Positions 11,571 to 22,272 of a DNA stretch of 64,000 nt are shown here, in pieces; the stretch's first letter is position 1; every line of letters starts with the position of its first letter. The notes beneath the pieces are model-generated. The model was not told the DNA's origin and ran no database searches. It was given only the letters and a program-made list of their open reading frames with translations. A program made the position numbers and the translations under genes. The DNA is taken from positions 42,031 through 106,030 of the forward strand of contig JADNRY010000209.1 in NCBI GenBank assembly GCA_015501585.1, given 5' to 3'. Source of the DNA: Rhodocollybia butyracea. Taxonomy: Eukaryota; Basidiomycota; Agaricomycetes; Agaricales; Omphalotaceae.

Positions 11571-11789
11571 TTATTAGTGATGGTGTAACAAGCTTGGGTT
11601 GAGGACAACTACCCATCCTGCGCCGAAAAAAATGACAATCGTAGCTGCAGGACATTGAGGAGAACTTCGGTATCGTGATCAACCAGTCGCCAGTCAATCT
11701 TTTGGGGCTTAAACGTACCATTTGTAGGAAGCCAAAGGAAGGAGAAACCGATGCGGTTCTATATGCGTGCACTTAAGCTCCCTAAAGGC

Positions 11790-12390
11790 TCATGATCTGT
11801 TGAGCTTTTCAAATTTGCCTGTCTAGAGCCGTTGAAAATAATATTCGGGGCCTTTGCGGTGTCATCATCTCAGACTAGGTGTAGTAGGTAATGGGTATCC
11901 ATCAACAGTATTGGTTGTGGTCCTCCACCCCCGTCTTGCAGCGTCAGCCTCGACATTAATGGGTCGGAACTGAAAACGAAATCTACCGAATTCGCCCTTT
12001 CCACGCCACTTGATATCTACTCGAACGCATCGCTTCTCCGGACATGTATTCGTCGTACCTTTGGGGACATTGCCACGCACGGTATCAAAATCAGCAGTGA
12101 GGAGGGTTATAGAGGAGACGATGAAGGAAAATTGGATCACTTATGTTCAGTTAGTGTTTAAACTGGTTTATAAACAAGATCAAGAGATAGGAGTGGAAAG
12201 CGCGGAGGGCACAGGCACGACAGTGTTCGGGGACAAGGATGACTATAGGCGGAAAATGCATAGATAAGTTTAATGGCAGGAGATTTCGGAAGGCCAACAG
12301 GGCCGCAATGGCTTGGAAAAGGGTGAGATTTGTTCGGAGGGCCAGAGGGAACTTGACGAAGGTCAAGACATTTTGATAATACATGGAAAG
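11790..12390 (-). repeat. Repeated segment X, copy 2
   Basis: Diverged copy of 3390-3960. It keeps the hydrophobic stretch FSFIVSSITLLT and the TVRGNVPK, CPEKRCVRV and WRGKGEFGRF segments. It lies in the same position relative to bHLH copy C as segment X copy 1 does to copy B, so a unit of about 2.6-3 kb was duplicated as a block. Confidence 0.55.
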
Positions 12391-12629
12391 TTCTGTAACA
12401 CCAATGCTGTCAGTCTGCCTTGCGGAAAGCTATCATATACGCTATTGCAACTTTTGCTTTTCGGACTGTGAATGAGATCAGCTTTTGCAGTAGAAGTCTG
12501 TTGAATGGAACGTTATCAAACATGATTCCCTCTGAATGAATGGCTGGACTCACTACCCGGGCACTGTAAGTTTCTGGTACTCTGTGCTCATTGCAGTGAT
12601 ACTGTATATGGCAGCCTCTAACCAATCTT

Positions 12630-14790
12630 GGAAATTTGATATCACGAACTTGCACCGAGCCTCAGTCATTACCTCGGCAAAACTTTCTCTGCGAAAAAGT
12701 CTTTCCTAGTTGTTGGTGAAAAAGCATAGAATTCTATTAGTTACAGGGACGGACGCCATGTTGCCCCATCCTTCTTTCCTTTTTTAAAATTCAAGTACAT
12801 CCAATAATGATACGAGCAAGGGTTACATAGCGATCATGTAGAAAGGTTGGACAACTACCCATCGTTTGAGCTGCACCAAAATTGACAATCATAGATGCAG
12901 AAGCCGGGGAGAAGGCGGCATGGAGGATATCGAGGAAAAAAACATAACGGTGCCAGTGTCGGACACACGCGAAATACGATCCACACTAAGTGGTGGCCTA
13001 CAAGCGTGCGTATGGAGGTTGTGTAGGACCGAGATATAAAAAAGTTCGGATGAAAGCAATGGTAATGCAAAGAAGTGACGAACAAGAGTAGGCGAGGCAC
13101 GTACTGCCATCAACCACTATCAAAGTGATGAGGTAGGCGTAGCACTTCCAGCAGCCACTCTAGTCTTGTGTAAGTGTCGTCAACCAAGATGAGTTATCGA
13201 CCAAGATCCGTGTCATCATTTGTTTTAATCCAGTAGAGGATCGATGTAGCTGTCTGTTAGCCTTGGGTCCAATCTAGCCCAGCGATGCGGGGAGACTGGA
13301 TACTAGCCAAGAACACTGAAAACAACTGCAAGACAGAATTAGTACAGAGGTAGGTTTCTATCCAGCAGGGAGAAGGCCATCTAGGCCAGTGGGGTGTGAC
13401 ATAATAAACATAATAGTTGTGTCGTCAATGATAGTTATTTCGTGAATGATCGTTGTTTTGTAAATGATAGTGGTGTCGTGTAGTGGTGTCGTGTTGTCTA
13501 CATGTTTCGTTAACTCTATGTGATATTCGTGTCATAAAGCAAAGCAGAGTCAGGGAGTTCGGGGAGTAGAATTCGTTAGTCGGTTTTTGAAGTGCCCAGA
13601 GAAAAAAGGCCACAATGTTTGTTTTCTGAAATTTCCCAAGCGGTAACGCAGAAGCTCTAGAAAGAACCTGGCACAATCCTAGCATTGATAGCTGCTATGG
13701 CGATACCAAGCCTGAACTTCATTGGCATCACGAAGCCTGTAGGCATTTAACTCGTTGTTAGCGGTCTCGAGTTTGGCTTCGAGTCGCCTGATATGTTTAA
13801 CAGCTGCAGGGGGAAAGCATCATCAGCGGACGTCACGACAAAAGATCAAGATGTGATTACCATGGACCAGCACCTTGGTTTTGCTCGACTTCTGGTTGGT
13901 AGGTGGCAGCGTAGACCTCAAGGATGCGAAGCCATCTCTTAAGTTGTCACGACGCTTCTGGTCGGCCTCGATTCGTTCCCTACGGACGGCCTCTCGGAGG
14001 ATGCTGATGAAATAACAGTGAGAATTAGTGAACAGAAAGGAAATGTGAAAACGACTTACGGGTCCACACTTCCAGGAGACTGTGCGTAGTCTTCTTCCTC
14101 GCCTTCGTCCGAGTCATCGTTGCTGTTTGGGCTCATGCTAGCAGCAAGCACGCAGGCTCGCGTAGTAGGACCACTGACCGGGTTAAAGTGATTTGACCTG
14201 CGGCCAGTAGTAGCATAGATTCCTGACGGCGATGATGACTCCGGGTTGGGACCAAGGGGGCGTCTGCCAAAGTGCTGTCCATCAGAAAGCATATCAGCAT
14301 TGTTGGCCGAAGCAGGAGGAGAGATGGTAACACTCTCCAGAGGGGGATAACGATGGAAGGCAGGGGCGCAACTGAAGCATAGGGATAATCTGAGCAAAGC
14401 GCAGGTGGAAAGTCATTGGTGAGCTCGAGGTGTTAGAAACTAGATGAAGGAATATAAGTGATGCAAGCAAGCCGGATGTATGGAGAGACATACAACCTGA
14501 CGACGAAGAGTAGTGTTGCTGAAATGAATTCGTCGTGTATTCAGGGTACCAGTAATCCATCAAGTTGTCCAAGGAGAAGGGCTGCGGCGGCACGGAGGAA
14601 GTGTGCGAGAACATGGGATCGAAACCAGAAGACATGCTGAGGGCAATAACAGAGAAAGAACGATTGATTTCAGGTAGGAACTATGTGCGCAGGAGAAAAA
14701 GAGCAGACGGCGCTGGACTCTGGGCGAATACGAGATATATCTCGGAGGAGAAAGGGTTGCGGAAAAAAGTGGTGGAAAGCAAGACAAGGC
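12630..14790 (-). pseudogene. bHLH-zipper transcription factor, copy C (best preserved)
   Basis: Exon 1 starts at ATG 14635 (MSSGFDPMFSH, then SLDNLMDYWYPEYTTNSFQQ) and ends at 14060 after an acidic stretch (NDDSDEGEEEDYAQS). Intron 14004-14059 (56 nt) leads to exon 2, 14003-13861; the next intron, 13804-13860, leads to exon 3, 13803-13679. Exons 2 and 3 are in frame. Exon 2 encodes the basic region RRERIEADQKRRDNLRDGF, a loop at LPPTNQKSS and the start of helix 2; exon 3 continues helix 2 into a zipper (VKHIRRLEAKLETANNELNA). This matches a basidiomycete bHLH family in which ...EQRRRDEL... is usual. The glutamate expected to contact the E-box is Asp here. Exon 1 changes frame at least twice relative to what the copies imply, so I call it a pseudogene, though unrecognised introns in exon 1 could rescue it. 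It would act as a nuclear dimeric DNA-binding protein. Confidence 0.72.
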
Positions 14791-14794
14791 ACGT

Positions 14795-15600
14795 CTCTTA
14801 TAATATCAATCACAAGTCAAAACTTGAAGCGCTCGTCTCACGGGCAAAGAGTCCCAAATCATTTCGTAATAAGGAACTTCCGGAAGGTCAATTATTGTTC
14901 TGTCAAACGAAGACTCGACACAACGACATATGTACAACTATTATATCGCGTTGAGGACAAGGACAACAAGGCTTTTGATCCTCCATCACGCCTCTCTTCT
15001 GTACGAGTCTTCAGTGCTGATAATTATAGGATTTGCTCCGCCGTCAGTTAGGTACTGCACAGCCATGGTCATAGCAACCATCCACAAAGAAGAGGTATGA
15101 AGGCCGGCCGATCTGGGCTATCTAGGCGGATTAATGGCAGAGTCTACTCGCGGTCACTATTGTCTGTCTCATTGCCCTCCAGGTGTAGTAACGCGTCCAA
15201 CTCTCCCACAAATGGTTCATCAACCATTGTGCAGTGTTTTCTAATTTAAATCGAACTTTGATTGCACGCACTACTGCATTTTCCAACTGCTCATTGACAT
15301 TGATGTAGATTTAATTTACACATGCACTCGCTACTGCGTTTTCCCGCTGCTCGTTAGGACCAGCAGATTCTTGTTCTGCCATTTCACTATGTAAGTGCAG
15401 GCCTTTAGGGCACATTCTTTGTAATACAAGTTTCAATCGCTAGTGAGCGCTTGAGCCTCCAAGCTTCAGCTGCTTCAAGCATCACGCATCATGTCTTGAC
15501 CCAATTAAGACCTACGAAGGAGAATTTACAGCACAGCCTTTTCTCCCATAATCGGGAGTCACCAGGAACTTTGGTTAAATTCCCATCAAGCCAGCTTTGT
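14795..15600. other. No gene recognised
   Basis: Unique sequence between bHLH copy C and the second membrane-protein copy. Overlapping plus-strand frames at 14565-15051 read through the 5' flank of copy C and show no domain. Confidence 0.4.
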
Positions 15601-15642
15601 ATCTTGTATCCGCTGAACCTCAGCTCAATAGCTCTTGACTCA

Positions 15643-16525
15643 GATGTCCCCCTCTCCTAATTATCAAACACTGGCTGACCCCCCGAACATCACCCAGAAA
15701 ATTTCCTTATGACACTATCAATGCGGCTGCCAACTCCAGGTTTTTGGATCGCATCTGTCGTCATGTCTATGACCGTACTTAAGTACACGATCCTGCCTTG
15801 TCTGACTCTGCACGGACTCGAGCAAACGATCAAAGCCGTTGATAGAATGCTGCAAGGCCATGATATCGGTTTAGGGATTATTCCCTCCAATGTTGATAAT
15901 GACGCGGTAGTGACTTTTGCTTTGCACCTGGTCAACAGGGACTCAGACTCTTGGATTGTAGCGAGCATCCATTGTTCAGTGATCAGTGAGTCTATACGAA
16001 TTTTTCCCCTCTCAATTCTAGTCAATACTGATCTTTGTTGAAAGACGCCTCAATATTGGGGACCTAGAGCATTCTCGTCGGTGTGTTTATTTATCTGTCT
16101 TCAAATAATATCTTTCAAGCTTTGCTTATAACCTGGTCTGATGTGTAGATGTATAGACTACAAGGAGCGTCTATGTCGGTCAGTATATGCACCATATATG
16201 ATGGCACCAGACGCAACTAATGGTATTCCTTAGAATCAAGGACTCGGACATCGCCATGATCTACACTTGCAGCCCCCTCCCCCATCCTTCACAAGTTGCC
16301 TCAAAGTATGTATCACCCCTATATGCATTACTTCTACTGCATATAAGGAAGTACGTAGACTGAAACATAAAATAATGGTACTCGACCTCTCCTCGCAGTT
16401 TCATTCAGAGTACTTATTCTGACGCATATATCGCCATCTTAATCTCCAAACACCACAACAAGCTGAAGCTCAATGTTGTATTGCTGCGAAAACGACGGAC
16501 TACTCCTTCTCCTGGACCTACATGC
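15643..16525 (+). pseudogene. Frameshifted copy of the 10469 membrane-protein gene
   Basis: ATG at 15643 starts MSPSPNYQTLADPPNITQ, matching the 10469 gene, then an extra base shifts the frame. The membrane segment continues in another frame (WIASVVMSMTVLKYTILPCL). A second shift falls after the IIPSNVD segment, and a four-base insertion near 16410 disturbs the last exon. Intron positions and most splice sites are kept (for example GTGAGTCT near 15987 and GTATGTATC near 16308). No TATA box is visible at the matching distance. At least three frame breaks make it non-functional. Confidence 0.65.
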
Positions 16526-16529
16526 AGAT

Positions 16530-17095
16530 AAATATTACTGTCTCGATGCGCTATGGATACGAGGGTCTGTTTGGGTCCAGAAACCGGAGTAGCATATCTG
16601 GATTCCTATGCAAACGGAAACATCACAGAATAAGTATCGAAGCGTTGGGGTTTACCAATATCATACCAGACAGTAGAAGCTGCCTTTCCTTACGAATGCA
16701 TGGAACAAAATCCAGAATCTCGAGCTTCGTCGTTCGACGGCTGAAAAGTTTGAATTCGTCTGTCTAGGAATGCAGCGTTAACAGAGCAAAATTGAAGGAG
16801 CAAAAGAGGATGTTAACGCCTTTGGCAGTCGTGAGTACAAACTATATGTTGTTGATTAAGCCATGAGTAAGTCAATAACAAGTAAACATACTTGGCACAG
16901 AGAAAAAATCGATAGGGGATCTTCTCCAGACCAGGCTGGGAAAAGCGACTAGCCCAGCAGAAATCATACATATCTCTCAATGAAAGCTTCCAAGATAGCT
17001 GGCATGAGTCCGCATGAAATTGGCTTGGCATTAAACATGTAACCACCAAAATACAACAGATCTTGAGTTTTCCATGATAAGCAGAGGTATGGCAC
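16530..17095. other. No gene recognised
   Basis: Frames at 16522-16767 (plus) and 16813-17097 (minus) show no domain and no splice-linked partner. Confidence 0.4.
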
Positions 17096-17098
17096 ATA

Positions 17099-18345
17099 TA
17101 GTGTCAAATAATTAAGCATAGATTTATACGAGTGGGCAGTGCTTTTGCGGACCTAACTTCAATATTTTGAGCATTTTGGACACAAGTCAAGATACATACT
17201 GTGGACCTAATTAGGACAAAATTACAAAATTTTCCAAGTAAACTATAACTTTTGTGGACCTTACTTTTGCGGACCTCATTTTTGCGGACATCACTTTTGC
17301 GGATCTCACTTTTACGGACCTTATTTTTGTGGCCCTAACTCTTGTGGACTATTTGTGACCAGTCTGCAAGACAGTATGCAGGTGGTTCTGCAGACATAAC
17401 TTATTTAAGTACTGAGGGCCAATGCATTGCCATAAGGCCTACACATCAAATTAGCGCTCAGTCACATGGTATTTTGATGGGAAGACTGCTGGAAGCCGCT
17501 TTCCGGCACTGTACTGGTAACTGTATGGTGCCGGACAACGGCCCCGGCTCTCACATTTTATTCATGGCACACATCCATATCAGACTAGATTAGTAACTTA
17601 TGGCTGTGTTGAGTCACAGTCTTGGTCACAGTCTGCTCAGGGCCTGATATGGCAATACTCTGTACAAGACTCTGTATATGATTATTGAAATAGTAATGAA
17701 AGAATGGATGCCAAAAGCACATTCATATATTATTAGAGCACTCTTAAAATCCTTAATCATTTGGCCTGTACAATACTAATCTTCAAGTAGAAGCAGTGTA
17801 CTGAAGGCACAAACTTCCGAACCGCTAAAAGTGCAGTGGAGGTCTGCTCATCTTCATACATTGAGCAAATACTTTTGAGGGTTCACTGTTAAAGCAAAAT
17901 ACTCACTTTTGCTATAAATGGTATAGATAAAGTGCTAAAAGCCTTTTTAGTAACTTACATAAACACTAATAAAGCTTATCTTATCGCTGGCAGGCGTCTA
18001 ATTAGCAATCTAATCAACATTTGTCATCCATAGAACTTGAACGTATCCAAACTTCGTTAATTTGTGTCCATTTTGAGTCTTTAAAACATGTGTCCGCAAA
18101 ACCCATGTCCGCAAAACTTGTGTCCGCAAACCTGTGTCCGCAAAACCTGTGCCTACAGAACTTGTGTCCGCAAAACTTGTATCTGACATGATCTTAGTTT
18201 GAACATTTTATTCAAGTTAGGTCCGCAAAAGAGGTGCCAAAGGCCAAAGGGTCCATAAATAGTCATTTCTACACTATTTTGTCAAGTTAGGTCCACAAAA
18301 GAGGTGCCAAATGGTAAAGTGTCCACAGATATTTATTTGACACTA
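17099..18345. mobile_element. Non-autonomous DNA transposon with GCGGAC iterons
   Basis: Terminal inverted repeats TAGTGTCAAATA / TATTTGACACTA lie at both ends and are flanked by TA (17097-17098 and 18346-18347), the duplication expected for Tc1/mariner-type elements. The left end carries at least six plus-strand copies of TTTTGCGGACCT-like words; the right end carries about seven inverted copies (TGTCCGCAAAAC). These subterminal iterons are probable transposase-binding sites. The middle has no recognisable transposase; the 83-codon frame at 17342 is not a known protein. Size 1,247 bp. Confidence 0.75.
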
Positions 18346-18589
18346 TATGTTCCATATAGAGGCACCCGAAGGTGAACATGATGCAATAGGGCCAGAAATG
18401 CTTGTTGAGAAAAGGGAGGAACACTGCCCAACCGACATGTTGATCAGACGTTTGACCAGACTCTGTAAGAGGTGGTGATGAATTGGGTGAAAAAGGAAGG
18501 ACCACAGTCCGACCAAAACGTTGATCAGACGCTCAATCATACTCTAATCCCGCAAGAGGTGGTGGAAGTGTGATAATGAAAATAAGATC

Positions 18590-19253
18590 CAAGGCTATAA
18601 ATCAGTTGATAATGTGCGAGGCAAGGCGGGAGGAGTAGCAGACACCAGTGTATCGGACACCCACGAGGCACAATCCACAATGAAGTGGTCGCCTACAAGC
18701 GTGCGTATGGAGGTTATATAAGATGGATGAAAAACTACGAAATAAAGCGATGGTAATGCAAGAAGTAGAGAACAAGAATGTGCACGAGTAGGCAAAGCAC
18801 GCACCACCATCCATCAATCACTATAAAGTAGTGAGGTAGGTATAGCTCTTCAAGCCACTACTCCAGTCTTGTGTAAGTGCTGCCAACCGAAACGGATTAT
18901 CAACGATCAGTGTCATCCGTCATCTGTTTAATCCAGGCCCTTCCGTAGAGCATCAATGTCGTAAATGAGAGCAAAAATGAATACAGTCTTGTCACAAATC
19001 AAAGCAGTGCCACCTGCAGGGATTGGGGAGTCTAGAAGTCTGTTTTGGTGCTCAGCGAAAAAAGGCCACAACACTTGTTTTCTGTAGAGAGAGCCCAACA
19101 CAATCACAGCTTCAATAGCCGCTATGGCAATGCCAACCATGAGCTTCACCAGTATCACTTTGGCTTTGAGTCGGTCTTGTGTCGCCTTGATGTATTTGGC
19201 AGCTACCGGAAAGAGCATGATCAGTGGATGGTACGACAAGCAACTAAGACTTG
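18590..19253 (-). pseudogene. bHLH unit, copy D (truncated)
   Basis: It matches the 3' half of the bHLH unit: 18600-18900 corresponds to 4240-4510 and 12890-13210, and 19140-19253 to the zipper exon and its intron. The zipper is shortened by a deletion and runs into KLMVGIAIAAIEAVIVLGSL, a hydrophobic helix. The bHLH exon and exon 1 are absent; homology stops near 19253, where the Helitron begins, so the Helitron probably inserted into or next to this copy. Confidence 0.5.
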
Positions 19254-19319
19254 CGAGTGTGGGCCATCGCGCTGTGCGCGTGGCAGGTACGAGTCCTGCG
19301 ATTTGCTAGATATTGGAGA

Positions 19320-20671
19320 CTATATCTTGCAGTAGATTGCAGCTGAAGGTGAGTATGTATCTGGCCCTATTAACATATCGATGTTTCTTATACTCAGGTT
19401 ATCTAATATACTCTTACCACCATTACTCATACCGTCGTGGTAGAATACTCTACCTTGCAAATCAATGATACGAGATACAAAATGGCTATATACTGGACTA
19501 AAATATGAAACACCTCTTAGTCTGTACGTGATCTGATTGCTCGCAATAACCACTGATATATTAGTGTCTAAGGAGTAGTTAGCCATACCATCAAGGGAAA
19601 ATGCAATGATAGGGGAGGCTACTTGTATGGAGAATGTTTTATGAATGTGTGCATTGCAGATGGTACATCTAGGACCATTAGATAAGGTGGCACATTATTT
19701 AACCATGCAGAAGTAGAAGTTGGAGGTTCTAAAAATGGACCTGACAAAAGAGGCACAGCAGAATTTCGGACTGTTCTTGCATAAATATGACCAGAAGTAC
19801 ATGCTGCTTGAACTTTTAACCATGGCGCTCTAAGGTGCAGGAGTCGCTCCAATACATCAGATGTAGATGCATATGCACCCCAGTTTAACATAGATAAATG
19901 CTGCACCTGCAAGCGGAAGGTATCTCTAATAGTTTCAAAAGTAATAGTACGATTGAGATTAGCTTGGAAGTCTCTGAATATATTTGGTAAGTATTCATAA
20001 GTTGAAACATCCAAGTTGACTTCCTTCCATGTATGTCTTAATATGCTAAATAAAGAGTCATAAGCACAGCTGTTGTTTGACCACTTGAGACTCGAAGGCA
20101 TATCAAGTGCAAGAGATTCTCCTGCCGCAAGAGCTGATTTAGTGGCAGAAAATATAGACGGTGGTGAACAAGAGAAAGTAAACTTGTTTGAAGCTGGTGT
20201 GAAAGGTTGATGAGGGGTTGCGCAGAATGTGTAAACAGTATCCACTTTGGGCTCTAAACAGTATCCACTTTGTGGAGGTAAAATTTGGGATGCTTTATGT
20301 GAAGTTCCAGTGGGCGCAACATTTTTATAAGTATTTGATGAAGTGCGAGGTCTTTTAGGTGATATAGAAGATGGAGGAAGATGTGATAATTTTGACTTTT
20401 TTGATAATTCAGGTTTAGATTCAGATAATCTCTTGCGCTTATTGGAAGATGATAAAATGGAGACAAGCTGAGTTTCTGCATCTGTGATAGAAGGTGGAAT
20501 AGTATGTTTTGCTATATTATTTTGCAATAATTTATCTCTCATCTTTTTGAATTCTTTTTTATCAATAGTTTTCCATTCAATGTCATCTGCCGAATCATGA
20601 ATGTAAGGATCCTTATTAGACCATTTTATTGCAGAATGAACATTGTAAGGTACATAAGATAGACCTTTCAA
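19320..20671 (-). pseudogene. Helitron C-terminal ubiquitin-peptidase-like domain
   Basis: The 350-codon frame 20671-19619 begins with a basic, serine-rich linker (nuclear-signal-like KKSKLSHLPP, SPKRPRTSS) and then LKWSNNSCAYDSLFSILRH, which resembles the cysteine box of C19/USP-type peptidases (N-N-x-C). The next frame, 19586-19320, contains YRLRGVSYFSPVYSHFVSRI followed by DLQGRVFYHDG, which resembles the histidine box (H followed by a YxDG strand). The two halves are separated by one frameshift near 19620. Known Helitron relatives carry OTU-type cysteine proteases; a USP-like tail is my inference from the two boxes. It could process the Rep protein or remove host ubiquitin-like marks. Confidence 0.55.
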
Positions 20672-20684
20672 TTATGGTATTGTG

Positions 20685-22265
20685 CTATAAGGTTATTCCT
20701 GTAATACCATTTACAGATTTGTCAAGTTTGCCTTCATACCGCAATCTGGTAATTTCATCAAGTAATTCAAGTTTGCGAAATTCTTTGCGCAGCGAGCCAG
20801 ATGCACCTCCAGTGATATGTTTTGCATCAAAACCTTGCAAAATAACTGTTTTAAATGCACTGCGGCTGCGAGAAAGAGCAGTGTAATATGAATGATGATC
20901 ACTGAAGGTATTTAGATCTGTAGCATTAACAGTCAAGCTATGTCCTTGTGAAGCATATGCAGTCATAGAAAAAACTGGAAGAACATCAACCTGATTCCTC
21001 ATGATATTTATGCGGGAATCATCTGGTAAATAGACAAAACCAGATGTATTTCTGCGAGTGAGTGGAACCACATTAAGTGGCAAAGAGTCAACCTGCACAG
21101 GTTCATGTGGGTCATCAAGCAGAACAAACAATACATCCAATATTAACTGCCATAATGACCTTTGGAAGCATGCCAAGCATATACAGTACCATGCTGGCCT
21201 TTTGTAATATTTAACCCAGTGGCTGCATTATAGCGAATAATAACAGGCAAACCCAAGCAGAGAGAAAGTTTTCCTGGTGCATGATGCTGATGACTAGATG
21301 TTGGAAGATCCCATAACATAGACTGCAGTTCCTGTGTCATTGATGTAATTTTTGATTTTTTCGCCTTTTTTAGCGATGTTTTATGCTTAGAGTTATCAGT
21401 TTTAGTAGATATTGTATCATCACTGAAAAAATGTGTCAGAAGCAAACCGGATGCATCCAAGTCTGTTAATTTCATCCTTCTGTCTATTTTCGCCAACTAT
21501 AATAGGAGCATCTTGCCATGGGCAGCACCAACAAAATGTCTACCTGGCTTATTAGCAGATACTAAAGTATTTAAGAAACGTATATCATTTTTGGTACAGG
21601 CTTTATACCGCATATTTTCTAGTGCTGTTCTAAATTTGATATTGTCATCATCTGTACCAGTATTGCGCATATTCTTGCGCAATATAACAACATGTGTAAC
21701 TTGATGCCAAAGTGCTTTACCTATCACAGTATAATTACCATTTAGTGTTGTGGGGGGGGGGGGGTCTGCACCAGCTTTGTGAGTGTATAATGATACAGTT
21801 TCACCACTGACTGGGGGCAATTGAGCAAAATCCCCTGCAAATATCATACTAATTGAACAAATGCCTCATGGGGCTTGTTCTTGACTTTTGCCATGTGCTC
21901 AGAAATTTTATACATATCTATGCAACCTAACATTGGTACTTCATCAAGTACCACATATTCTACTCCTTGTAACCGGCTGCACACCTCGGTCATGGTGCCT
22001 ATAGATGCTTCTTCTGTTTGTCCATTAAAACCCAAAAGATAATGGCAAGTAGATCCTCTGAGAAGATTGGCAGCATTACTGTTGGAGCAGTGGTAACAAT
22101 TGCATGTCTCCGCTTCAGTATTGAAAAAAATTTCAAAAGAGCCTCGACAACCTGGGTTTTACCTGTACCACCCATACCTCCAATGTAAAGCTGCAGAGGC
22201 TGTGTACATCCAGTGGAAGAATGCTGAGCAACAATGCAAAAAGCTCTTTCTTGCTCAACATTCAA
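20685..22265 (-). pseudogene. Helitron PIF1-family helicase domain
   Basis: Helicase motifs appear in order on the minus strand, spread over several frames: Walker A GGMGGTGKTQVV (about 22160-22185), motif Ia TTAPT, Walker B VEYVVLDEVPMLG (about 21925-21965), motif III MIFAGDFAQLPPV (21847-21809), the LCLGLPVIIRYNAATGLNIT segment and motifs V/VI MTAYASQGHSL and YTALSRSRS (about 20870-20960). At least four single-base shifts break the frame (near 22090, 21845, 21490 and 21165). It would unwind DNA 5'-3' during rolling-circle transposition. As given, no continuous protein can be made. Confidence 0.8.
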
Positions 22266-22272
22266 ATCAAAT

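Noticed and set aside
19254..19290. Canonical Helitron 3' terminus (hairpin followed by CTRR)
   Set aside because: A GC-rich hairpin is present, but no CTRR follows at the usual distance, so the exact end is not called.
19283..19299. T-arm-like hairpin (GCAGG TACGAGT CCTGC) suggesting a tRNA
   Set aside because: The 7 nt loop is not canonical and no acceptor stem, D-arm or anticodon arm can be assembled around it; it lies at the Helitron 3' end, where hairpins are expected.
21748..21760. Long G run as a G-quadruplex or regulatory element
   Set aside because: A single homopolymer within the degenerate helicase frame; most simply slippage or an assembly artefact.
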